From Streptomyces sp. VRA16 Mangrove soil (GTDB taxonomy: Bacteria; Actinomycetota; Actinomycetes; Streptomycetales; Streptomycetaceae): 64,000 nt of DNA. This document shows positions 36,834 through 44,390 of this stretch, in pieces; the stretch's first letter is position 1, and each line of letters starts with the position of its first letter. The DNA is taken from positions 62,001 to 126,000 of the forward strand of contig NZ_JAFVLN010000013.1 in the NCBI RefSeq assembly GCF_017377775.1. Reading direction: 5' to 3'. Below the pieces are notes generated by a model. That model made no database searches, was not told the DNA's origin, and worked only from the letters and a program-made list of their open reading frames with translations. Both the position numbers and the translations under genes were made by a program.

Positions 36834-36943
36834 GGTAAGAACACCCCCGTGTGTTCCCGTGAAGTCCCCCGGTTCGTACGGCCGGTCAGTGGCCGTCTCA
36901 CCCCATAAGACGACCGGCGTCCCGGCAAAGTTCCATGAAGTAC

Positions 36944-39208
36944 TTATTCCGGACGAGAAGGTTCGGAAACCGGAACCGGAACCCGCCATGCGAAGGGCAG
37001 TGCGGACAGCGACCGCACGGGCGCCGCCGGGATCCGGTCCGGCACGAAGCCGTGGGTGCGGGACGCCAGGTGCCCGGCGCGGTAACGGTCCACATGCCGG
37101 TGCCAGTTGACGATGCCCGCCGTCCAGTTCCGCAACTGCTCGACATGGCCCTCGATCGCGGCACGCGCCTCCCGGTCGAGCCCGAAGTCCTCGTACAGGA
37201 CCGGCAGTTCGTGCGCGACGACGTGCTCGAACTGTTCCATGCGCTGCGTCAGCAGGTCCTGCACGATGCGCAGCGCGGTCGGGTAGTCGATGCCGAAGAA
37301 GTTCTGCACGACGAGGATCGCGTTGTGGATCTCGCCCTCGTACTCGATCTCCTTCTGGTACGAGAAGACGTCGTTGACCAGCATCGCGTAGTCGGTCGCC
37401 GCGTTCTCCAGGGAGCGGAAGGGGCCGCTGCGGTACACCTCGGGCGGCACGGCCGGGCCGTGGCCGAGCCGGCACAGGCACATGGTCAGGTCGGAGCCGA
37501 AGGTGGCGCGGCGCATCTCCAGGTAGTCGACGGGGTCGGGGATCCGGTGCTGGATCCGGTTGGCCAGCTCCCACAGCCAGCTCTCCGTCATGACCTCGAC
37601 GGTGCCCCTGAGAGTGCGCCGCAGGTCCGGGGACATGTCCCCCGTCGTGCGCAGCCACAGGTCGGTGAGGCCGCGTTCCATGGCGTTGACGGGCACGGGC
37701 GCCGCCTCCCCCTCGACCGGCATGCAGGCCGACAGACGCTCCGTACACAGCCGGGCGGAGGCCATGTCGTGGCGGTGTCCGAAGACGAGCGGGTAGTAGT
37801 CGTCGGCGTACGTCCCCCAGGCGAGCCACTGCGCGCCCAGGTCGAGCGCCTCGGGTGGGCCGTCGGGGTCGAGCCCCGCCGCGCACAGTGCGAGATCGGC
37901 GGCGGCGAGCCTGTCCTCGTCCCAGACGCCCTCCGAGAGGATGCCCATGCGGTGCGCCCACGCGACGAGGCGGGCGCGGGCGCCTTCCAGGCCGCCGTTG
38001 AGCCGCACCTGGAACGGCATCGGGATCTCGGGGATCAGCGAGGGGCCCACCTTCTGGTACGGCACGTGCCGGTACGCGCGCAGCCGCTCGGCCCCCACGG
38101 CGTCGAGCAGGGCCTTCACGTCGGCGGCCCCCGTGCCGAGCCCGGTCGGCCCGCCGAACCGCAGCGGGTCGGCCGGTGCGGCCTCCTTGTTCATGTAGCG
38201 GCTGGAGCGCAGGTGCCACTCGTGCCCGCCGGACTGCCAGTCCTGAAGCCCCCGGGTGTACGCGGCGACGGCCGCGAGCTGGTCCGGGGTGAGCCCCTTG
38301 TCGGCGGCGAGCACGGGCACTTCGGTCGACGCGGTGTGCTCGAACTGGTGCAGCCGGGAGGTGAGCACGTCGTTGACGGCCTCCGCCGCCTCCTGGGTCG
38401 TACAGCCGAAGAAGGTCTCCAGGACCAGGACCCCGTTGGAGAGTTCGCCCTCGTCGCGGACCTCCCGCTCGTACGAGAAGAGGTCGTTGCGCAGGTGGAC
38501 GGCGTCGGAGAACGTCTCCATGAGGACGCGCAGCGGCCTCGACCCCGCGACGCACGCGGGCACTTCGGCGGTGGCGTACTCGACGAGCCCGGCCGACCAG
38601 GGGGCGCCGCCCACCTTGCGGCGCATCTCGATGTACTCGACCGGGTTGGAGATCCGTCCCTCGTCGATGTTGGACAGCTCCCACATCGACTCGTTGAGCA
38701 GGTGCTCGGTCGACTCGGCGAAGCGGCGGCGCCAGTCCATGGACATGGCGGGCACGGTGCGCCGCCACAGGTCGGCGAGTCCGGCCTCGACCGGGTTCTC
38801 CGGCTCCGGCACGGGGGCGGCCGGGTCCGCCGGGTCTTCCACGTGCATCGGCATGAACAGCGGCAACCGGTCGAGGTGGGCCTTGCCGGCCGCGCGGTCG
38901 TTGGTGCGCTTGAACATGTCGAGGAAGTGGTCGTCGAAGAAGAAGACCCAGACGTACCAGTCGGTGATCAGGGAGAGCGCGGGACCGTCGCAGTCGGGAT
39001 GGGTGTACGCGCACAGCAGTCCGTAGTCGTGCGCGTCGAGGTCGCTCTGCTCCCAGACCCCCGATCCCTCCAGCATCCCCATCCGGCGCGCCCAGCCGGT
39101 GGAGTGGGCCCGCGCCTCGTCGAGGTGCGGATTGAGCCGCGCCTTGTACGGCATGTAGAAGCGCGGCAGACGGAACGGCTGCGAGGACGATACGGACTGC
39201 TCAGTCAT
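36944..39208 (-). CDS. geoA: Geosmin synthase (two-domain terpene cyclase)
   Basis: Bifunctional cyclase, 754 aa, making the earthy odorant geosmin from farnesyl diphosphate. The N-terminal half makes germacradienol, and the C-terminal half converts it to geosmin with loss of acetone. N-domain: DDHFLD (92-97), where S. coelicolor SCO6073 has DDHFLE as I recall, and the NSE triad in NDLFSYEREVRDEGE. C-domain: DDYYP and NDVFSYQKEIEYEGE. Both halves start with the paired MPF/FYMP-KARLNP type phrases. AGGGCC precedes the ATG. It is monocistronic, and the multicopper oxidase follows 110 bases later on the same strand. Confidence 0.96.
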   Translation of the reverse strand: MTEQSVSSSQPFRLPRFYMPYKARLNPHLDEARAHSTGWARRMGMLEGSGVWEQSDLDAHDYGLLCAYTHPDCDGPALSLITDWYVWVFFFDDHFLDMFKRTNDRAAGKAHLDRLPLFMPMHVEDPADPAAPVPEPENPVEAGLADLWRRTVPAMSMDWRRRFAESTEHLLNESMWELSNIDEGRISNPVEYIEMRRKVGGAPWSAGLVEYATAEVPACVAGSRPLRVLMETFSDAVHLRNDLFSYEREVRDEGELSNGVLVLETFFGCTTQEAAEAVNDVLTSRLHQFEHTASTEVPVLAADKGLTPDQLAAVAAYTRGLQDWQSGGHEWHLRSSRYMNKEAAPADPLRFGGPTGLGTGAADVKALLDAVGAERLRAYRHVPYQKVGPSLIPEIPMPFQVRLNGGLEGARARLVAWAHRMGILSEGVWDEDRLAAADLALCAAGLDPDGPPEALDLGAQWLAWGTYADDYYPLVFGHRHDMASARLCTERLSACMPVEGEAAPVPVNAMERGLTDLWLRTTGDMSPDLRRTLRGTVEVMTESWLWELANRIQHRIPDPVDYLEMRRATFGSDLTMCLCRLGHGPAVPPEVYRSGPFRSLENAATDYAMLVNDVFSYQKEIEYEGEIHNAILVVQNFFGIDYPTALRIVQDLLTQRMEQFEHVVAHELPVLYEDFGLDREARAAIEGHVEQLRNWTAGIVNWHRHVDRYRAGHLASRTHGFVPDRIPAAPVRSLSALPFAWRVPVPVSEPSRPE

Positions 39209-39339
39209 GTGCGCGGCCCTACCCGTGGCCGTCAACCGCCATCCACGGGGCGGGACATGATCGCACTATCGCGTGAACCAGGACTGGTTCCGGCCCCCGG
39301 AGGGAAGCGGCCACGCGCGCGGGGTACGCTGCTCCACAC

Positions 39340-39353
39340 TTGAACACGTTCAA
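39340..39353. promoter_or_regulatory. Palindromic operator candidate before a lipoprotein gene
   Basis: TTGAACACGTTCAA, arms TTGAAC/GTTCAA with a 2-base centre, ending 15 bases before the GTG start of the lipoprotein gene. In Streptomyces, TTGAAC-type palindromes are typical of TetR-family operators. It lies in the 160-base gap shared with the geosmin synthase gene, so either gene could be affected. Confidence 0.5.
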
Positions 39354-39368
39354 AACCTGGGGGGTCTC

Positions 39369-39803
39369 GTGTTCCGTACCGCTGTGCTCGCCTGCGCGCT
39401 CACCCTGCTGGCCATGTCCGCGGCCGGTTGCATGGCGCGCTACGGCTACTGCGGCCCCGAGGGCCCGACGCCCTCCGGCCTGACCGCCTCCGACCTCGTC
39501 GGACGCTGGCACGGAGACCCGTCCGGCGAGCTGCTGCTGCGCGCCGGGGGCACGTTCACCGCCGACTGGTCCGACCTCGACCGCGTCACCGACGCCCCGA
39601 AGGCCGGCGGCTCGCCGACCGTGACCGGCACCTGGTCGCTCGAACACGGCCCGGGCAGCGGCGACGAGGACTCCAGGCAACTCGAACTGGTCTTCCCGAA
39701 GGCCCTCTACGACTACGACATCAGCGGCACCCGCGCCGCCCCCGTCGTGTACACGTACACGGACGACCCCGATCTGTGCGCCTTCCACACGCTGCGCCGC
39801 TGA
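39369..39803 (+). CDS. Small secreted lipoprotein
   Basis: 144 aa. The start is a GTG with GGGGGG upstream. A hydrophobic stretch (LACALTLLAMSAAGC) ends in the lipobox S-A-A-G-C, so it should be lipidated and outside the membrane. The body (LVGRWHGDPSGELLLRAGGT, then VTGTWSLEHG) is beta-rich and lipocalin-like in rhythm, but no family is certain. PVVYTYTDDPDLCAFHTLRR ends the protein. Function unknown. Confidence 0.8.
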   Translation: MFRTAVLACALTLLAMSAAGCMARYGYCGPEGPTPSGLTASDLVGRWHGDPSGELLLRAGGTFTADWSDLDRVTDAPKAGGSPTVTGTWSLEHGPGSGDEDSRQLELVFPKALYDYDISGTRAAPVVYTYTDDPDLCAFHTLRR

Positions 39804-39852
39804 GCCGGGAGGGCCGGGTGTTGCTACACAGGAGAGCCAACGCCCGTACCGC

Positions 39853-40296
39853 ACAGCGGACAAGGTCGCGGCCGCCAAGTACGGCACCGACAAGCCCATC
39901 GACGATCCCGCGCGGGAGCGGCAGATCCTCGACGACGTGGCGGCGCGTTCGGTGGGGCTCGGGCTCGACCCGGGCTTCGCGCAGGCCGTCTTCCGCGACC
40001 AGATCGAGGCCAACAAGGTGGTGCAGCGCGGCCTGTACGCCCGCTGGGACGCGCACCCGGAGGAACGGCCCACCGAGCGGCCCGACCTGGCGACCGAGGT
40101 CAGGCCGGCGCTCGACCGCATCACGACCCAGGCCGTGAGCAGCGGCGTGCAGGCCGCCGACGCGCGGCCCGGCTGGAGCGCCGTGAGCGCGTCGAGCAGG
40201 GCGGCGCTGCGGGACGCCCACGCGCGCGGGTTCGACGTACTGCACCTGAAGGGACTCGCGCGGGCGCTGCCGTCCGTGTGCGCGCTGCGCTCCTGA
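39853..40296 (+). pseudogene. Chorismate mutase (AroQ type) lacking its N-terminus
   Basis: The frame reads TADKVAAAKYGTDKPIDDPA and on to FRDQIEANKVVQRGLYARWD, a clear secreted-type (AroQ-gamma) chorismate mutase. No ATG, GTG or TTG precedes this match in frame back into the lipoprotein gene. The first in-frame start is the GTG at 39937, after the Lys and Arg of AAK and DDPAR that such enzymes use to bind chorismate. The signal peptide and first helix (with another catalytic Arg) are absent from all frames upstream. So it appears to be a 5'-truncated remnant lying directly behind the lipoprotein gene. The C-terminal two-thirds is intact. Confidence 0.7.
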
Positions 40297-40299
40297 TCG

Positions 40300-41145
40300 T
40301 TACGCGGACCAGTGCGCGGGGCGCGCCAGGCCCGGCGGGATCCTGGTGGCGGCATTGCCGCGCGCGGCGTTCAGCTGGGCCTGGGTGAGGAAGAGGGCGC
40401 CGGTCAGGTCGGCGTCCTCGATACGCGCGTCGCGCAGGTCCGCGCCGATCAGGTCGGCGCTGCGCAGATCGGCGTCGGTCAGGTCGGCGGCGACCAGGAG
40501 GGCGCCACGCAGGCACGCGCCCCGCAGGTCGGCCTTGCCGAGCCGGGCACCGACCAGGTCCGCGCCGCGGTGGTTCTTCTTGCGCCCCGGGACGGCGGCG
40601 CGCTCCAGTTCGCTCGCCTTCAGGAGCAGCGCGTTGACGTCGGCCCGGATCGCGGGGACGTCGGCGGCGAGCAGTTCCTGCGCACCCGCGCGCGTGAGGC
40701 GCTCGATGTCGGTCCTGGCGCGGCGCGCGTCGCGGTGCACGGGTTTCGCGCGCGGCAGCTCCAGGACGTCGCTCAAGTACCAGAGCAGCTCGTGCAGTTG
40801 CCGCATGACGGGGAAGACCTCGTACATGGCCCGCGCGCTCTTGGGCCGCTCGCGCCAGCTGACGCCCTCGAAGGTGACCTGGGAGACCTTCTGCCCGGCG
40901 CCGAAGCAGTCGAAGACGGTGCAGCCCGGGTAGCCCTCGTCGCGCAGCCGCGCGTGGATGCCGCAGCGGAAGTCCTCCTGGAGGTTGCGGCACGGCGTCC
41001 CCGCGTTCTTGTTCGCCGCGAAGTCGTGGGACTTGGCGAACGGCAGCGCGACGCAGCACAGTCCGAAGCAGGAACCGCAGTCGGCCAGCAGTTCGGGGCG
41101 GGGCGGGGTCGCGGGGGCGGCGTCGGAGGAGGTCACGCCCCCCAT
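40300..41145 (-). CDS. Cysteine-cluster and pentapeptide-repeat protein
   Basis: 281 aa. The N-terminal 110 residues hold CGSCFGLCC, then CRN, FRCGIH, GCTVFDCFG, at least eight Cys arranged like the YkgJ/zinc-or-iron cluster family. A helical middle (about 115-195) follows. Residues about 200-265 are pentapeptide repeats, with ADLVGARLGKADLRGACLRG and continuing A-D-L-x-x units. These fold as a right-handed beta helix. ATG at 41145, or GTG at 41136. Role unknown; the pairing suggests a metal-bound scaffold. Confidence 0.8.
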   Translation of the reverse strand: MGGVTSSDAAPATPPRPELLADCGSCFGLCCVALPFAKSHDFAANKNAGTPCRNLQEDFRCGIHARLRDEGYPGCTVFDCFGAGQKVSQVTFEGVSWRERPKSARAMYEVFPVMRQLHELLWYLSDVLELPRAKPVHRDARRARTDIERLTRAGAQELLAADVPAIRADVNALLLKASELERAAVPGRKKNHRGADLVGARLGKADLRGACLRGALLVAADLTDADLRSADLIGADLRDARIEDADLTGALFLTQAQLNAARGNAATRIPPGLARPAHWSA

Positions 41146-41244
41146 TGTCACCGATCGACGGTGTACGCCCCCTTGTGGGTGGCGGGACCACGCGCCACCG
41201 TGGACTCGACCGGCACCCCCATCGGCGCACCCCCGGGAGTCGAC

Positions 41245-42030
41245 GTGCCCCCTGCTCCGCTTTCCTCGCACCTCCCCCACACCCTGCACGGCGAAGGCCC
41301 GCACAAGGTGATCGCGGTGCACGGCTGGTTCGCCGACCGTGCCGCGTACGCGCCGATCGTGCCCGATCTCGACCGGGACGCGTTCCAGTACGCGTTCGTG
41401 GACCTGCGCGGCTACGGCGAGGCGAAGGAGGTGCCCGGCGCGTACACGACGGCCGAGGGCGCGGCGGACGTCCTCGATCTCGCGGACCGTCTTGGCTGGG
41501 ACCGGTTCTCGCTGATCGGGCACTCGATGGGCGGGAGCGTGGCGCAGCGCGTGGTGGCGCGGGCGGCCGGCCGGGTGCGGCGCCTCGTGGGGGTGTCGCC
41601 GGTCCCGGCGTCCGGGCTGCCGCTCCCGCCCGAGCAGTGGGAGCTGTTCTCGACGGCGGACACGAAGCCGGAGCACCGGCGCGCCATCCTCGACGTGACG
41701 ACGGGCGGCGTCCGCCCGGCGGCCTGGCTGGACCGGATGGTACGGCGCTCCCTGGAGTGCAGTGACGCCAAGGCGTTCCGGGCCTGGCTCGACTCGTGGT
41801 CGGGGGACGACTTCCACGCGGACGTCGAGGGCTCGACGGTCCCTGCGCTCGCCGTGACCGGGCAGCTCGACCCGGCGCTGTCGGCGGACCTGATGCGCGC
41901 GACGTGGCTGCGCTGGTTCGTCCGGGGCGAGCTGGTCGACCTGCCGGTGTGCGGGCACTACGCGATGGACGAGGCGCCGCTCGCGCTGATCCGGGTGGCG
42001 GAGGACTTCCTGCGTGCGGACGCCGAGTGA
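41245..42030 (+). CDS. Alpha/beta hydrolase
   Basis: 261 aa, cytoplasmic. VIAVHGWFAD is the oxyanion HG box. GHSMGGSVAQ has the nucleophile Ser, TGQLDPAL the Asp and VCGHYAMDE the His. The GTG at 41245 is chosen for GGGAG five bases upstream. Its stop overlaps the start of the P450 gene (GTGA), so the two are made together and probably act on the same small molecule, perhaps ester cleavage with oxidation. Confidence 0.88.
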   Translation: MPPAPLSSHLPHTLHGEGPHKVIAVHGWFADRAAYAPIVPDLDRDAFQYAFVDLRGYGEAKEVPGAYTTAEGAADVLDLADRLGWDRFSLIGHSMGGSVAQRVVARAAGRVRRLVGVSPVPASGLPLPPEQWELFSTADTKPEHRRAILDVTTGGVRPAAWLDRMVRRSLECSDAKAFRAWLDSWSGDDFHADVEGSTVPALAVTGQLDPALSADLMRATWLRWFVRGELVDLPVCGHYAMDEAPLALIRVAEDFLRADAE

Positions 42031-43295
42031 GCGACACGGTGCCCGGCGCCCCGCCCGTCCCCGACGTCTTCGACCCCCGTCTGTACGGCCATGAGGTACC
42101 GCACGACCGCTACCGCGTCCTGCGCGACCACCACCCGGTGGCGTGGCAGCGCGAACCCGCGGTGCTGGGCTGGCCGGAGGGGCCCGGCTTCTGGGCGGTG
42201 ACCCGGCACGCGGACGTGGTGCGGGTCCTGAAGGACGCGTCGGCGTACTCCTCGCATGCGGGCGCGACCCAGATCCGCGATCCCGACCCGGCGGACCTGC
42301 CGTTCATCCGCGGCATGATGCTCAACCAGGACCCTCCCGCCCACGGCCGTCTGCGCCGCCTGGTGAGCCGGGCGTTCACGCCGCGCCGCGTGGAGCGGTT
42401 CGAGCGGGCGGCCCGCGAGCGCGCGACCTCCCTGCTCCACACGGCGCTTCAGGCCGCGGGGCCGACCGTGGACCTGGTGTCGGCGGTCACCGACGACTAC
42501 GCCCTGCTCAACCTCACCGATCTCCTCGGCGTCCCCGAGTCCGACCGCACCCTGATGCTGCACTGGACGCGCCGCGTCATCGGCTACCAGGACCCGGACG
42601 AGGCCGCCGATGCCGCCGATGCGCCCACCGCGGGTTCGCGCGTCGATCCGCGCTCCCCCGCCGCACTGGCCGACATGTTCGCGTACGCCGACGAACTGAC
42701 CGCCCACAAGCGCGCCCACCCCGCCGACGACGTCATGACGACGCTCGCCCTCGACCCCGAACTCACCCCGCCCGAACGGCAGATGTTCTTCTTCCTGCTG
42801 ACGATCGCGGGCAACGACACGGTACGCAGCGCGGCCCCGGGCGCACTGGCCCTGCTGGCCGAGCACCCGTCCACGTACGCCCGACTGCGCACCGGACAGC
42901 TGGACTTGACGACAACGGTGGACGAACTGCTGCGCCGCCACCCACCCGTCCTGACCTTCCGCCGCACGGCGAACGAGGACACGACGCTGTCCGGCACCCG
43001 CATCGCGAAGGGCGACAAAGTGGTGGTCCTCCACGCGTCCGCGAACCACGACGAACGCGTCTTCCCCGACCCGTTCCGCCTCGACCCGGCCCGCTCTCCC
43101 AACCCCCACGTCTCGTTCGGCGACGGCCCGCACGTCTGCCTGGGCGCGCACTTCGCGCGGCTCCAACTCCGCGTGCTGTACGAGGAGGTGGGCCGGGCCC
43201 TGCCGACGCTGACGCTCGCGGGACCGCCACGGCGTCTCGTGTCGAACTTCATCAACGGGATCAAGGAGCTCCGGGTCGTCGCCCCTCGCTCATGA
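42027..43295 (+). CDS. Cytochrome P450
   Basis: 422 aa soluble monooxygenase. FGDGPHVCLGAHFAR has the haem Cys, TIAGNDTVRSA is a canonical I-helix A-G-x-D-T, and ELLRRHPP is the E-x2-R. The sequence style (MMLNQDPPAHGRLRRLVSRA, then NPHVSFGDG) recalls the CYP125/CYP142-like or terpene-oxidising actinobacterial groups, a weak guess. It is coupled by a four-base overlap to the hydrolase. No redox partner is nearby. It meets the lacI stop tail to tail. Confidence 0.9.
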   Translation: MSDTVPGAPPVPDVFDPRLYGHEVPHDRYRVLRDHHPVAWQREPAVLGWPEGPGFWAVTRHADVVRVLKDASAYSSHAGATQIRDPDPADLPFIRGMMLNQDPPAHGRLRRLVSRAFTPRRVERFERAARERATSLLHTALQAAGPTVDLVSAVTDDYALLNLTDLLGVPESDRTLMLHWTRRVIGYQDPDEAADAADAPTAGSRVDPRSPAALADMFAYADELTAHKRAHPADDVMTTLALDPELTPPERQMFFFLLTIAGNDTVRSAAPGALALLAEHPSTYARLRTGQLDLTTTVDELLRRHPPVLTFRRTANEDTTLSGTRIAKGDKVVVLHASANHDERVFPDPFRLDPARSPNPHVSFGDGPHVCLGAHFARLQLRVLYEEVGRALPTLTLAGPPRRLVSNFINGIKELRVVAPRS

Positions 43296-44390
43296 GCGGC
43301 GCTCCCCCGGCGGTCCCGTGCTCTCACGCGGCTCCAGATGCGGGAGTTCCGCCTGAAGGCTGCGGACCGGGCCGCCGTCGAGCCGGTCCAGCAGCTCCTG
43401 CGCCGCGAGCCGGCCGAAGCCGGAAGTGTCGCGCACCAGGGCGGTGAGCGAGGGATGGGTGAGCCGGCACAGGGCCGAGTCGTCCCAGGCGACGAGTGAC
43501 AGCTGCCGCGGCACCTGGATGCCGCGCTCGGCGGCGACGGACGCGCCCGCGACGGCCATCACGTCGTTGTCGAAGACGATCGCCGTCGGCGGCTCCGGCT
43601 CGTCCAGGATGCGGCGGGTCGCCTCGGCGCCCTCCGCGTCGGAGTAGTCGGTCGTCACCGACCGGACATCGGTGTCGGTGAGCCCGAGCCGCTCGGCCTC
43701 GGTGCGCAGGGAACGGATGCGCCGCTCGGTGTGGGCCAGCCCGGGCAGGCCCGCCACGTGCACGATGCGCCGGTGCCCGAGGCCGTGCAGATGCGCGAGG
43801 ACCGACGCCATCGCGGCCGAGTCGTCGGCCCACACCGTCGAGACGTGCGGGGCGTCGGCGCCGAGGGCGGGCGCGCCGATGACGACGGTGGGCAGCCCCA
43901 GCTCGCCCAGGAGTTCGGGGCGCGGGTCGTCCGTGCGCGGGTCGACGACGAGCAGCCCGTCGACCCGGTTCTCGGCCCACCAGCGGCGGTACACGGCGCA
44001 TTCGGCGTCGATGTCCTCGACGACCTGGAACAGCAGCGCGACCTTGCGGGCGGCGAGCACTTCCTGGACGCCGGAGACGAGTTGCAGGAAGAACGACTCG
44101 ACGCCGAGGGTGTGCGCGGGCCGGGCGAGGACCAGGCCGACACTGCCCGAACGTTCCCCGGACAGGGCGCGGGCGGCGCTGTTGGGCTGCCAGCCGAGTT
44201 CCTCCGCGACCCGGTGGACACGGTCGCGGGTCCCCGCCGACACGCCGGGCCTGCCGTTCAGGGCGAAGGAGACGGCGCTCTCCGAGACACCCGCGCGGCG
44301 GGCGATGTCCTTGATGGTGGGGCGGCGCGCGGGAGTCGTCCTGGCACCGTCACCCTGCGTCGGCGGTGGCGGTGGCGGTGGCGGTGTCAT
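43290..44390 (-). CDS. LacI family regulator of the N-glycan locus
   Basis: 366 aa. An N-terminal run of eight prolines precedes the DNA-binding domain. TIKDIARRAGVSESAVSFAL is the LacI helix-turn-helix, followed by the hinge-type ending LGWQPNSAARALSG. The periplasmic-binding-protein-like effector domain follows from about residue 85. The ATG overlaps the stop of the GH38 gene by four bases (ATGA), so it is co-translated with it. Two near-identical palindromes at 48868-48883 and 48994-49009 are its likely operators. The expected inducer is mannose or an oligomannoside (inference). Confidence 0.9.
   Translation of the reverse strand: MTPPPPPPPPTQGDGARTTPARRPTIKDIARRAGVSESAVSFALNGRPGVSAGTRDRVHRVAEELGWQPNSAARALSGERSGSVGLVLARPAHTLGVESFFLQLVSGVQEVLAARKVALLFQVVEDIDAECAVYRRWWAENRVDGLLVVDPRTDDPRPELLGELGLPTVVIGAPALGADAPHVSTVWADDSAAMASVLAHLHGLGHRRIVHVAGLPGLAHTERRIRSLRTEAERLGLTDTDVRSVTTDYSDAEGAEATRRILDEPEPPTAIVFDNDVMAVAGASVAAERGIQVPRQLSLVAWDDSALCRLTHPSLTALVRDTSGFGRLAAQELLDRLDGGPVRSLQAELPHLEPRESTGPPGERRS

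Noticed and set aside
34884..39014. A single very long minus-strand frame of 1376 codons
   Set aside because: Only the first 1950 bases from its 3' end code for the multicopper oxidase. The rest runs in another frame through the geosmin synthase gene and is Arg/Pro-rich shadow.
39937..40296. Intact chorismate mutase starting at the GTG at 39937
   Set aside because: This start would drop the Lys- and Arg-bearing segment that binds chorismate, although that segment is still readable in frame upstream.
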